From positions 2,480,001-2,544,000 of the forward strand of contig NZ_CP073638.1 of assembly GCF_029962485.1 (NCBI RefSeq): DNA of 64,000 nucleotides, written 5' to 3'. This document shows positions 1 to 8,000 of this stretch, piece after piece. The stretch's first letter is position 1. Each line of letters begins with the position of its first letter. The notes under the pieces are model-generated. The model saw only the letters and a program-made list of their open reading frames with translations, was not told the DNA's origin and ran no database searches. The stretch comes from Burkholderia cepacia. Its GTDB lineage: Bacteria; Pseudomonadota; Gammaproteobacteria; Burkholderiales; Burkholderiaceae. Both the position numbers and the translations under genes were made by a program.

Positions 1-322
1 GCGTTACACGTTCTACGGCAAGGAAGCGGGCCTGCCGGGCTTCAAGGCGATGGTCTGGGGCGTGACGGGCTGGGGTGCGGACGGCAGCGCGGGTGCGGCC
101 AACGACCCGAGCAAGTCGAGCATCTACTGGAGCAACGGCGCGCCGGTGCAGGGCCGTCACCACGAGTTTGGCTTCATCCCGTCATACACGTTCCAGAGCG
201 GCAAGCTGAAGGACACGAAGGTCACGTTCATCGCGATGTGGCACAACGGTTCGGCGCACTACTCGGACGCAACGAACCGCGAGTACCGTCTGGTCGTGAA
301 CCTGCCGCTGCACGCGTTCTGA
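1..322 (+). CDS. C-terminal part of an OprD-family outer-membrane porin (partial)
   Basis: The reading frame is open from base 2, so the gene begins upstream; 107 residues are visible. They alternate polar and hydrophobic residues as beta strands do and end in a terminal Phe (...LPLHAF), the usual C-terminal signature for outer-membrane beta-barrel assembly. The pattern GLPGFKAM, then a strand ending QSGKLKD, then a final strand starting REYRLVV, resembles the last strands of OprD-type specific porins, which take up small carboxylates or amino acids. The substrate cannot be told from this fragment. A GC-rich hairpin follows the stop. Confidence 0.75.
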   Translation, partial: RYTFYGKEAGLPGFKAMVWGVTGWGADGSAGAANDPSKSSIYWSNGAPVQGRHHEFGFIPSYTFQSGKLKDTKVTFIAMWHNGSAHYSDATNREYRLVVNLPLHAF

Positions 323-330
323 TCGAAGAA

Positions 331-349
331 GGGGGACACCGGTTCCCCC
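331..349 (+). terminator. Hairpin after the porin gene
   Basis: GGGGGA pairs with TCCCCC around a short loop, 9 bases after the porin stop. There is no T-run, so termination strength is uncertain. Confidence 0.4.
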
Positions 350-359
350 GCATCGCGCA

Positions 360-390
360 GCCGGCCTGACAGCAGTGCGCTCAGGCCGGC
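360..390. terminator. Likely bidirectional terminator between convergent genes
   Basis: GCCGGCCTGA and TCAGGCCGGC form a perfect 10-bp stem with an 11-nt loop. The distal arm covers the last codons of the DedA-rhodanese gene, so the structure serves the converging ends of that gene and the porin. Confidence 0.55.
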
Positions 391-1376
391 TTGTGCAACC
401 CCGCGACGGGATCGTTCGCTGCGGGCATTTCTTCCGCGAGCGACGTGAGCTGGCGGCCCGTGTCGCGCCATGCGTCGAGGCCGCCGCGCAGCGCAAGCGC
501 ATCGGTGAAGCCTGCGTCGAGCAGTCGCTTCGCCATCAGTGCGGCCGTCACTTCGTTCGGGCACGAGCAATACACGACGAACTTCTGCGAGAACGGATAG
601 CGCGCGACGATGTCGGCGATCTGCCGCTCGTCGGCGAACTGCGCACCGGGAATCGAGAACGGGTCGAGCTTGCGGTGTTCGGGCGAGCGCACGTCGAGCA
701 CCACCGGCGCGGCGTCGTCGCGCAGCAGGTTTTCGAGTTCGTCGACGCCGATTCGCGCATGGGCGAGCTGGCGGATCAGTGCACGGCGGCGCATCCAGCG
801 CACGGCCGCATAGATCGCCAGCAGCGCGACGATGACCAGCAGCACCGCGCGGCCGAGATGGCTCGCGCCGGCGAACAGCCAGTCGATCTGCTGGCAGAAC
901 ACGATGCCGGCGACCAGCCCGACGATCGTCCACAGTGCGGCGCCGAGCGCGTCGTAGCCGGCGAACGTGCGATAGCGCGTGCCGAGCGCGCCGGCCATCG
1001 GCACCGACACCAGCGACAGGCCGGGAATGAAGCGCGCGACCGCGAGCACGCGCACGCCGTAGCGGCCGAAGAAGCGTTCGGTCTTTCTCACGCACGTATC
1101 GCGCGACAGCGACAGCCGGCAGATCGTCTTCAGCGTCGTGCCGCCGTAGCGCCGCCCCGCGATGTACCAGACGGTGTCGCCGATCAGCGCGCCGAACACC
1201 GACAGCGCCACCACCGTCACCAGTTGCGAGCCGATCATTTCCGGGTGCATCCCGGCCATCGCGCCGAACAGCACGAGCGTCGGCATCGCGGGCACCGGCA
1301 GGCCGATGGCCGCCGCGAGCACGTTGGCGAACACGAGAAGCGGCCCGTACTGGGCGACGAGGTCACGTAGGAGCAT
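381..1376 (-). CDS. DedA/SNARE-associated membrane protein fused to a rhodanese domain
   Basis: 331 aa. Residues about 1-200 form a DedA-type (VTT domain) membrane protein: hydrophobic segments, a G-DTVWYIAGRRYG segment, and the conserved FFGRYGVRVLAVARFIPG region with its proton-linked Arg. Known DedA relatives are flippases or membrane-potential maintenance proteins. A transmembrane helix near 180-200 ends in a basic WMRRR stop-transfer motif. Residues about 215-305 are a cytoplasmic rhodanese module (VVLDVRSP; VVYCSCPNEVTAA; LRGGLDAW). Cys270 sits at the rhodanese catalytic position and a second Cys is at 272. The start is the MLLRD Met, because the 13 upstream codons look non-coding. The substrate of the sulfurtransferase half is unknown. 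Confidence 0.85.
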   Translation of the reverse strand: MLLRDLVAQYGPLLVFANVLAAAIGLPVPAMPTLVLFGAMAGMHPEMIGSQLVTVVALSVFGALIGDTVWYIAGRRYGGTTLKTICRLSLSRDTCVRKTERFFGRYGVRVLAVARFIPGLSLVSVPMAGALGTRYRTFAGYDALGAALWTIVGLVAGIVFCQQIDWLFAGASHLGRAVLLVIVALLAIYAAVRWMRRRALIRQLAHARIGVDELENLLRDDAAPVVLDVRSPEHRKLDPFSIPGAQFADERQIADIVARYPFSQKFVVYCSCPNEVTAALMAKRLLDAGFTDALALRGGLDAWRDTGRQLTSLAEEMPAANDPVAGLHKPA

Positions 1377-1491
1377 GACGGCTGGCCGAAAAGGAAACGC
1401 GTGGGCAGGAAACACAGATGGGCCGATTATCGGCCTTTTTCAAGACAACCGCGGGAATGACGGAAAGCGCCTGACGGCGGCAGGGGGATGC

Positions 1492-1523
1492 CGGTGAGCC
1501 GGCGCGCTGCGCGCGGCTCACCG
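1492..1523 (-). terminator. Hairpin downstream of the 89-aa gene
   Basis: CGGTGAGCCG and CGGCTCACCG form a perfect 10-bp stem whose loop (GCGCGCTGCGCG) is itself GC-rich. It ends 7 bases beyond the stop codon of the minus-strand gene at 1531. No T-run is present. Confidence 0.5.
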
Positions 1524-1530
1524 ATCGGAA

Positions 1531-1800
1531 TCAGGAGAGGGTGCGGGCGAGCGAGGCGGCGCCGTGGTTTTCGCCGGGCAGCTCGGCGCCGTGCGAGCGG
1601 ATCGCCGCGATCAGTTCGGCCGGCGTGATCTCGTAGCGGACCTCGCGGTGGATGCCGGGCTTGCGTTCGTCGATCTCGATCAGCAGCACGCTTTTACCGT
1701 CGCTCGTTGCTTCCAGCCGCAGCGAGCGCAGTTCGCGGCCGTCGGCCGGGTCGTGTTCGGTGAGCAGGGTCATTGCCCCGGATGAGCCGGTAGTGCGCAT
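1531..1800 (-). CDS. Conserved small hypothetical protein
   Basis: 89 aa, soluble, no signal peptide. The body alternates strands (LRSLRLEAT, SVLLIEIDE, REVRYEITPAELIAAIRSHG), suggesting a small beta-rich fold with a C-terminal helix. I do not recognise a named family. The ATG at 1800 is preferred because GAGG lies just upstream; an internal ATG at 1773 is possible. It is monocistronic and head-to-tail with the phospholipase gene, with 274 bp of GC-rich spacer between them in which I see no gene. Confidence 0.6.
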   Translation of the reverse strand: MRTTGSSGAMTLLTEHDPADGRELRSLRLEATSDGKSVLLIEIDERKPGIHREVRYEITPAELIAAIRSHGAELPGENHGAASLARTLS

Positions 1801-2074
1801 CGAACCTATCCTCGTATCGTGTCGTGGATGCCGTAACGGCAAAGATGACTTTGTTGAATACAGCTTCACGCAGTTTAACGCGAACGGGCCGCAAGACGGA
1901 GCATTTTCGTGCGGTGAAATGAGGGCTACACCACCGATCCTTCTGATGTTTGAGCCAAGCCGGGCGGGCGTTTCAGCCGGATCGGCCGCCGCCGCGGCCG
2001 GCGCGTGACCGGCGTTCGCGGCCGTGACGGCGCGCGCGGCGACACGCGGTGCGATGCGTGTCGCCGCGGCGGCG

Positions 2075-4432
2075 TCAGAAGCGGTCGGCGAGCCCCATCG
2101 CCGGGTCGCTGACCGAGTGGCGGCCGGTCTCGACGCGGCCGGCCACGCGGCGCGAGAAGCTCGCGTCGCTGTCGGCGGTGACGATGAAGTCGTACCAGTG
2201 GCCGGTCGAGTCGAGTTTCCAGTGCAGCTCGGCCTGGTCGCCGGCCCGTACCGTGACGGTCCACGTGGTACCGGTACCGGTACCGTGGCCGTTACCGCGG
2301 CCCTGGCTGTTGCCGTCCTCGTCGCCATGGCCATGACCGTGGCCGTCGCTGCCGCCGCGGCCGGACAGCGGGCCGTAGACCTGGTTCGACTTCACCGTGA
2401 AGCGCACCGTGCCGCCGCCGTCGTTGCGCAGCCGCAGGTGGAGGTTACCGCTCGCGCCCGCGTAGCCGACGCGCACTTCCGGCTGCGGCGCGCGGGCGCC
2501 GGCGAGGCGGCTCAGGTCGCCGGTGAAGCGGCGGTGATAGCCGTTCGGGCCGAGCACCCACAGGTCATATTTACCGCCGTTGTCGGCGCGCGCGGCCCAG
2601 TCGCCGTGCAGCGTCTTGCCCGGCTCGACGACGTAGCGCTGCGGCAGCCGGTCGAGGTGCAACTTGTCATAGACGTGAAACACGGCGGCGGCGCGGCCCG
2701 TGTTCGCGAATTTCAGCGTGACCGTCCCGGCGCCGGCATCGGTGCGCGCGCTCGCATGCAGCTCGTAGGGCAGCGCACGCGACGGGCGCACGCCGGTGGT
2801 TTGGGTGGGCAGGGCCGGGGAGGTCGGCGGCACGATCTTCGGCGCGGCCTGCTGCGCGGCGCTCAGCGCGTCGACCTGGCTTTTCGTCGTATGGCCCGCG
2901 AGCGTCGGCAGCGGTTCGTTGTTCGGCGAGTGGAAGTTGAATGCGCTCGTCAGGTCGCCGCACACCGCGCGGCGGTACGCGCTGATCTGCGGCTCCGCGA
3001 CGCCGAAGCGCTTCTCGAGGAAGAGCAGCGTCGACGTGTGGTCGAACACCTGCGAGTTGACCCAGCCGCCGCGGCTCCACGGCGACACGATCCACATCGG
3101 CACGCGCGGGCCCGGGCCGTACGGACGGCCGTCGCTGGCCGGCTGGCTCGACGTGGCCGGCGTGAAGTCGTGGTATTCGGCGGCGACATCGGTATCGCGC
3201 AGCGTATGGCCGCCCGCGAGCGTGCCGTCGGCGTTGCGCGACGGCACGGCCGGCGACGGCATGTGGTCGAAGAAGCCGTCGTTCTCGTCGTAGTTCACCA
3301 GCAGTACGGTCTTGCTCCACACCTCCGGGTTCGCCGTCAGCGCATCGAGCACGGCCTGCACGTACCAGCCGCCCTGCGCGGGGCTCGACGGCCCCGGGTG
3401 TTCGCTGTACGCGGACGGCGGGATGATCCACGACACTTCCGGCAGCGTGCCGTTGCGGATGTCGTCGCGCAACGTTTCGAGAAAGCCGTACGGCATCGTG
3501 TTGCCGAAACCCTTCGCGAGCGGGCTCAGCGGATCATCGATCGCCGGGTCGTAGAACGCGCCGGCTGCCGTCACCGGCTGCGTGATGTCCGTCGACGCGA
3601 CGTAGGCGGGCCGGCGCGCGGCCGGCATCTGCTCGATCGCCGCGCGCCAGTGGCGGAAGCTCATCATCTCGTTGCAGCCGAAGTTGTCGATCAGGCTCTG
3701 GTAGACCTTCCAGTTCACGCCGGCCTGCTGCAGCCGGTCGGCATAGGTCGTCCAGGTCCAGCCCTGGCTCGACGGGCCGATGTCGTTGCCGCCGTTGAAC
3801 TGGTTGTTCAGCGCGGCGATCTTCACACGGCTGCCGTCGGCCGGGCTGACGCCGTTCGGGCCGTTGGTGCCGCTCCAGTAGAACAGGCGGTTCGCGATCG
3901 TGCCCGTGTGCATCCCGCAGTGGTAGTGGTCGCACAGCGTGAACGCATCGGCGAGCGCGCGCTGGAACGGCACTTCCGCCGCGTCGTAATAGCCCATCGA
4001 CAGCGGCGTCTTCGCGTCGGGCCAGCGGTTCATCCGGCCGTGATCCCACGCAGCCTGCGCATCGGCCCACGTGTGCGGCGTGCCGCCCGCGCGCTGCGCG
4101 TTGCCCTGGCTCGCGTCGAGGTGATACGGCGTCACGGTCGTGGCGGGCGTCGCCTTCGTGTACGACTGGTAGAACACGTCGCGGCCGTTCGGCGACGGCA
4201 CCGCGAAGCGGTCGCCGTAGCCTCGCACGCCCTTGAACGTGCCGAAGTAGCTATCGAACGCGCGGTTCTCCATCATCAGCAGCACGACGTGCTTGACGTC
4301 CTTGATGGTCCCCGTTTCATGAAACGCGGGGATCGCGAGCGCGCGGCGGATGCTCGGCGGAAACGCGGACAGCGCGGCGGCAGCGAGGCCGGAAGTGGCG
4401 GTCTGCTGAAGGAATTTACGGCGTGACGTCAT
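2075..4432 (-). CDS. Phosphocholine-specific phospholipase C, Tat-exported
   Basis: 785 aa. The N-terminus has a twin-arginine signal (TSRRKFLQQ) followed by an Ala-rich hydrophobic stretch, so export in folded form is expected. The phosphoesterase domain (about 45-500) has the family hallmark MMENRAFDSYFG plus the EHP, DENDGFFDHMP and GPGPRVPM segments. Two C-terminal domains of the bacterial PLC type follow. These enzymes cleave phosphatidylcholine and sphingomyelin outside the cell and supply phosphate and choline. Odd feature: a Gly/His/Asp-rich insertion at about residues 691-721 (GHGHGHGDEDG) splits the last C-terminal domain, making the protein longer than the usual 700-730 aa. Start is the ATG right before the Tat motif. 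Confidence 0.92.
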   Translation of the reverse strand: MTSRRKFLQQTATSGLAAAALSAFPPSIRRALAIPAFHETGTIKDVKHVVLLMMENRAFDSYFGTFKGVRGYGDRFAVPSPNGRDVFYQSYTKATPATTVTPYHLDASQGNAQRAGGTPHTWADAQAAWDHGRMNRWPDAKTPLSMGYYDAAEVPFQRALADAFTLCDHYHCGMHTGTIANRLFYWSGTNGPNGVSPADGSRVKIAALNNQFNGGNDIGPSSQGWTWTTYADRLQQAGVNWKVYQSLIDNFGCNEMMSFRHWRAAIEQMPAARRPAYVASTDITQPVTAAGAFYDPAIDDPLSPLAKGFGNTMPYGFLETLRDDIRNGTLPEVSWIIPPSAYSEHPGPSSPAQGGWYVQAVLDALTANPEVWSKTVLLVNYDENDGFFDHMPSPAVPSRNADGTLAGGHTLRDTDVAAEYHDFTPATSSQPASDGRPYGPGPRVPMWIVSPWSRGGWVNSQVFDHTSTLLFLEKRFGVAEPQISAYRRAVCGDLTSAFNFHSPNNEPLPTLAGHTTKSQVDALSAAQQAAPKIVPPTSPALPTQTTGVRPSRALPYELHASARTDAGAGTVTLKFANTGRAAAVFHVYDKLHLDRLPQRYVVEPGKTLHGDWAARADNGGKYDLWVLGPNGYHRRFTGDLSRLAGARAPQPEVRVGYAGASGNLHLRLRNDGGGTVRFTVKSNQVYGPLSGRGGSDGHGHGHGDEDGNSQGRGNGHGTGTGTTWTVTVRAGDQAELHWKLDSTGHWYDFIVTADSDASFSRRVAGRVETGRHSVSDPAMGLADRF

Positions 4433-5019
4433 GGCGTTCGGATCCTGTGATGGTGGGAGCGTTCGTGACTTCGTCTGGGGCGCCCGTGCGTCGTCCCCCC
4501 TGGGACGATCCGCGCTGCGTGTGCGTTCGGGTGCGTCGGCTGCATGTGGCGGAGGTGCGCGCATCGCGTTCGGCACGCGGTGTCGAGCGAAGGCAGCGGC
4601 CGTCGTCGTGATCCCGTGCGCCGCGCGCTCGTGATGCGCGGGGCAGGGTGTCGGTGTCGGCACACACCGGCCCGGCGCATGCCGGGCTGGGCGGCGCCTA
4701 GTCTAGGGAGACGACATGACGTCGACGTGATGAAGGCGTGACATCGCATGTCGCGTTTATGACGTTGCGTGCGCAACGATTTGCCAAGGCGCGATGCGTG
4801 ATCGAAAAAGGTAAGAAATTACCGGGCGGAACATGCGCGACCGGTCAGAATTTTCCGGATTCCGCTCGAATCCATGGGCCACGTTCGTTGCGGGTGCAAC
4901 TTGACGCGAGGCGACGTGACACCCATGTTTCAAATGCGTGAAATCGGATAAGCTCGACACATTGCCGCGCACACGCGCAGTCCGCGCCTTCAGCGCGATT
5001 TTTCGGAACCGGCCCACCC
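4433..5019. other. Divergent intergenic region between phospholipase C and GNAT genes
   Basis: 587 bp with no convincing gene. It carries a 16-bp palindrome CGTTGCGTGCGCAACG (4763-4778), a 14-bp inverted repeat GGTAAGAAATTACC (4810-4823) and a possible Pho-box cluster (4716-4744). Base composition becomes AT-richer toward 4750-4950, as expected of promoters. Confidence 0.5.
4716..4744 (-). promoter_or_regulatory. Possible PhoB binding repeats upstream of phospholipase C
   Basis: On the minus strand three heptamers, ATGTCAC, TCATCAC and ACGTCAT, are spaced exactly 11 bp apart. That is the spacing of Pho-box direct repeats (consensus CTGTCAT/C). The individual matches are 4-5 of 7, so this is suggestive only. 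It lies about 285 bp before the phospholipase start. Confidence 0.35.
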
Positions 5020-5520
5020 ATGACCGACATCACGATCCGGCACAGCGAGACGCACGACGTCGACGCGATCCGGCAAATCGCCGCGCATCCCGCGGTGTAC
5101 AGGAATACGCTGCAGTATCCGTTTCCATCGCTCGAGAAATGGCAGAAGCGGCTCGCAAACGCGCACGAGCGCGGCGTGAGCCTCGTCGCCGAAATCGACG
5201 GCACGGTGGTCGGCCATCTCGGCCTCGAGTTCGAACCGAATCCGCGCCGGCGCCATGCCGCGGGGCTTGGCATGATGGTCGACGCGGCCCGGCATGGGCA
5301 CGGCATCGGCACACGGCTGCTCGCGGCCGCGATCGATCTCGCGGAAGGCTGGCTGAACCTCACGCGTCTCGAGCTGACCGTATTCACCGACAACCGCGCG
5401 GCGATCGCGCTCTACGAGAAGCACGGTTTCCGGATCGAAGGCGAATCGCCGGGCTACGCGTTGCGTGACGGCGTGCATGCATCCGTGTATCACATGGCGC
5501 GGATCAAGGGCCGCGAGTGA
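5020..5520 (+). CDS. GNAT-family N-acetyltransferase, YhhY-like
   Basis: 166 aa. It covers the whole GNAT fold, with acetyl-CoA binding motif A around GLGMMVDAARHGHGIGTRLL and the C-terminal ELTVFTDNRAAIALYEKHGF strand-helix. The sequence (IRHSETHDVDAIRQI; HPAVYRNTLQ; PRRRHAAGLG; YALRDG) closely parallels E. coli YhhY, an acetyltransferase that acts on free amino acids and some amino-acid conjugates. No SD sequence stands out, but the frame opens at this ATG. It is monocistronic, divergent from the phospholipase gene. Confidence 0.85.
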   Translation: MTDITIRHSETHDVDAIRQIAAHPAVYRNTLQYPFPSLEKWQKRLANAHERGVSLVAEIDGTVVGHLGLEFEPNPRRRHAAGLGMMVDAARHGHGIGTRLLAAAIDLAEGWLNLTRLELTVFTDNRAAIALYEKHGFRIEGESPGYALRDGVHASVYHMARIKGRE

Positions 5521-5768
5521 TGCGCGTGCGGACGCGCATGTGAGCACATGCGCCGGCGCATGCCGCGCGTCATATTCATTCGAGAATTCGTTCGTTTTCC
5601 ACTGGCTTCACGCGTCGTATCGTTGAACGATTTGCCGGCCGTTTCGGCCGGCGTTCGCTTTTTCCGATTCGACGCCGGCTTGGCGTGGCGTTGCACACCG
5701 CGCCGGCTTCATCGTCGTCGCTTCACGGCCATCGTTTCGCGCCGTCTCTTTCAACGGAACCCGCTTCG

Positions 5769-7367
5769 ATGAAAACCGCCCTCCGGAATCTGACCGCCGC
5801 CTGCCTGTTCGCCACCGCCGCGGGTGCGGCGTTTTCCGCTGCCACGCCCGCCGGCGCTCCGGTGGCGAGCGCATCGCCAGATGGCGCACATTTGCCGCCC
5901 GGTATCGCGTGGCAGCACGGCGACGTCGATGCCGCGTTCGCGCTCGCGAAACGCACCGGCAAGCCGCTGCTGCTGTACTGGGGCGCGGTGTGGTGCCCGT
6001 CGTGCAACCAGGTGAAGTCGACGATCTTCAGCCAGCAGGCCTTCAAGACGCGCTCGTCGTTCTTCGTGCCCGTGTATCTCGACGGCGATACCGAAAGCGC
6101 GCAGAAGCTCGGCGAGCGTTTCAAGGTGCACGGTTATCCGACGATGATCCTGTTCCGCCCGGACGGTACCGAAGTGACGCGGCTGCCGGGCGAAGCCGAT
6201 CTCGACCGCTACATGCAAGCGCTGTCGCTCGGGATGACGGCGGCCCACCCGGTGCGGCAGACGCTGGCGACGGCGCTGAAGAACGGCGCGTCGCTGACGC
6301 CGGACGAATGGCGCCTGCTGGCCGACTATTCGTGGGACACCGACGGCGCACTGCCGGTGCCGGCCGATCGCGTCGCCGAGACGCTGCAGTCGCTCGCGCA
6401 ACGCGCGCGGGCGGCCGGTGCGAAGGCCGAAGCGGCACGCTTCGCGTTGAAGTCGGCGGTAGTCGCCGCATCGGACGATCCGGCGCAGGCCGGTGCGCTC
6501 GACAAGGCGGCGCTTGCCGATTCGCTGCGCACCGTGCTGCACGATCCGGTGCTGTCGCGGGCCGATTCGGACGTGCTGGTCGCGGCGCCCGCGCGCGTGG
6601 TCGCGTATCTCGGCAGCGACGACGCGCAGCGCGCGAAGCTGCGCGGCGCGTACGACACGGCGCTCGCGCGCCTGTCGACCGACACGACACTGTCGCCGAT
6701 CGACCGGCTGATGGCATTGCACGGCCGCGTGCTGCTCGCGCGCGACGACGCGCGCAAGGGCGCGCCGCTCGCCGCACCGGCGCTGGCCGATACCGCACGC
6801 AAGCAGATCGCCGCGTCGGTGCAGGGCGCCGCGAACGCGTACGAGCGGCAGGCGCTCGTCAGCGAAGGCGCGGACACGCTGACCGACGCGGGGCTGTACG
6901 ACGAGTCGGATGCATTGTTGAAGGCCGAGCTGCCGCGTTCGTCCACGCCGTACTACTTCATGTCCGGGCTGGCCGCGAATGCGAAGGCGCGCGGCGACAA
7001 GGCCGCCGCGCTCGACTGGTATCGCAAGGCATACGACGCGGCGAGCGGGCCGGCGACGAAGCTGCGCTGGGGCGCCACCTACTTTGCGAATGCGGTCCAA
7101 CTGGCGCCGGACGATTCGGCACGTATCGAGGGGATTGCCGCGAGTGTGCTCGCGCAGGCCGACAAGACCCGCGACGCGTTCTACGGCGCGAACCTGCGCG
7201 CGTTGACCAAGGTCGTCACGCAACTGAACCGCTGGCGCGGCAGCGGCGCGCACGATGCGTCGGTCAGGTCGGTCGTGAAGCAGTTCGACGGCGTATGCGG
7301 CAAACTGCCCGCGGGCGATCCGCAGGCAGCGGCATGCGCGAAGCTGATCCAGCCCGTGAAGGCGTAA
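5769..7367 (+). CDS. Periplasmic thioredoxin-like protein with helical C-terminal domain
   Basis: 532 aa. The first 30 residues form a Sec signal peptide (basic start, ACLFATAAGAAFSAA). A thioredoxin fold follows (about 45-170), with the redox centre WCPSC at Cys76/Cys79 and the cis-Pro segment GYPTMILF. The remaining roughly 360 residues are Ala-rich helices of tetratricopeptide-like character (e.g. YYFMSGLAANAKARGDKAAALDWYRKAYD). This arrangement suggests a periplasmic disulfide reductase or chaperone with a protein-binding arm; no specific partner is visible nearby. I chose this ATG because upstream codons do not give a signal peptide directly at the N-terminus. Confidence 0.8.
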   Translation: MKTALRNLTAACLFATAAGAAFSAATPAGAPVASASPDGAHLPPGIAWQHGDVDAAFALAKRTGKPLLLYWGAVWCPSCNQVKSTIFSQQAFKTRSSFFVPVYLDGDTESAQKLGERFKVHGYPTMILFRPDGTEVTRLPGEADLDRYMQALSLGMTAAHPVRQTLATALKNGASLTPDEWRLLADYSWDTDGALPVPADRVAETLQSLAQRARAAGAKAEAARFALKSAVVAASDDPAQAGALDKAALADSLRTVLHDPVLSRADSDVLVAAPARVVAYLGSDDAQRAKLRGAYDTALARLSTDTTLSPIDRLMALHGRVLLARDDARKGAPLAAPALADTARKQIAASVQGAANAYERQALVSEGADTLTDAGLYDESDALLKAELPRSSTPYYFMSGLAANAKARGDKAAALDWYRKAYDAASGPATKLRWGATYFANAVQLAPDDSARIEGIAASVLAQADKTRDAFYGANLRALTKVVTQLNRWRGSGAHDASVRSVVKQFDGVCGKLPAGDPQAAACAKLIQPVKA

Positions 7368-7406
7368 CGACGCAGGGGTGCATCGTCGAGCGGGCCGGAC
7401 GCTGGA

Positions 7407-7658
7407 TTACTGGCCCGACTCCGACGACGCGCCGCGGTCACTGCCGTATCCGGCGTCGTGCTGGCGGGCTATCTTCGCTTCGGCGGACACGATGCTGGCC
7501 GGGTAGAACCAGTCGCTCGACTGGAAGCCGGCCTGTTTGAGCGCCTTGACTTCGGCGCGCACCTGCGCGCGCGTCAGCGGCTGGTTCGACTGGGCTTGCG
7601 CGGCGAGCGGGGCCGAGATGGCGAGAGTAATGGCAACGGCTTGGATCAGGCGCTTCAT
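7407..7658 (-). CDS. DUF4148 small secreted protein
   Basis: 83 aa with a clear signal peptide (MKRLIQAVAITLAISAPLAAQAQS). The mature part, LTRAQVRAEVKALKQAGF then WYP/FYP, is the DUF4148 signature found in many copies in Burkholderia and relatives. Function is unknown; members are small periplasmic proteins. It converges on the thioredoxin-like gene with a 39-bp gap. Confidence 0.85.
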   Translation of the reverse strand: MKRLIQAVAITLAISAPLAAQAQSNQPLTRAQVRAEVKALKQAGFQSSDWFYPASIVSAEAKIARQHDAGYGSDRGASSESGQ

Positions 7659-7892
7659 GATCGGGACCTCCAGGATTCCGGTGAATCGCTGCACTTCGTT
7701 CGTCGAAGCGCCGTGCGACGTTGAACCCAGTGTAGGCCGGAGCACGCGTGCGAAAAATGCGATCGCGCCCAACGCAGTGTTTTGTTGCGGGTAACAATGG
7801 GTGTGCCTGGGCGGACGCCGAATCGCGGCGCGGCCGCTACGCAAGCGCCCGGCGGGTACGGATTCGACCGGGTTCGCGAGCGGGGCAATGAA

Positions 7893-7944
7893 ATCGGACC
7901 GGGTGCGAATTCCGGAATCCGTTCCGGTTCGCATGCGGTCCGAT
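7893..7944. repeat. Long inverted repeat, 17-bp arms
   Basis: Arms 7893-7909 and 7928-7944 are reverse complements except at 2 adjacent positions (ATCGGACCG-2-TGCGAA), with an 18-nt loop containing TTCCGGAATCCG. Transcribed from either strand it would form a strong hairpin. It is separate from the terminator beside it. Confidence 0.6.
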
Positions 7945-7967
7945 CCTGAAGCGCAGGTGCGGCGGGA

Positions 7968-7988
7968 GGCGGCGTACGAAACGCCGCC
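7968..7988 (-). terminator. Terminator hairpin of the GntP permease gene
   Basis: GGCGGCGT and ACGCCGCC form a perfect 8-bp stem with a 5-nt loop, 12 bases past the permease stop. Confidence 0.55.
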
Positions 7989-8000
7989 CCGGGCAGGTAC

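Larger units (their letters stand above)
7659..8000. other. Intergenic region with two stem-loops
   Basis: 342 bp without a gene. It contains the DUF4148 promoter side (AT-richer, around 7730-7790), a long imperfect inverted repeat (7893-7944) and the GntP terminator hairpin (7968-7988). Confidence 0.5.
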
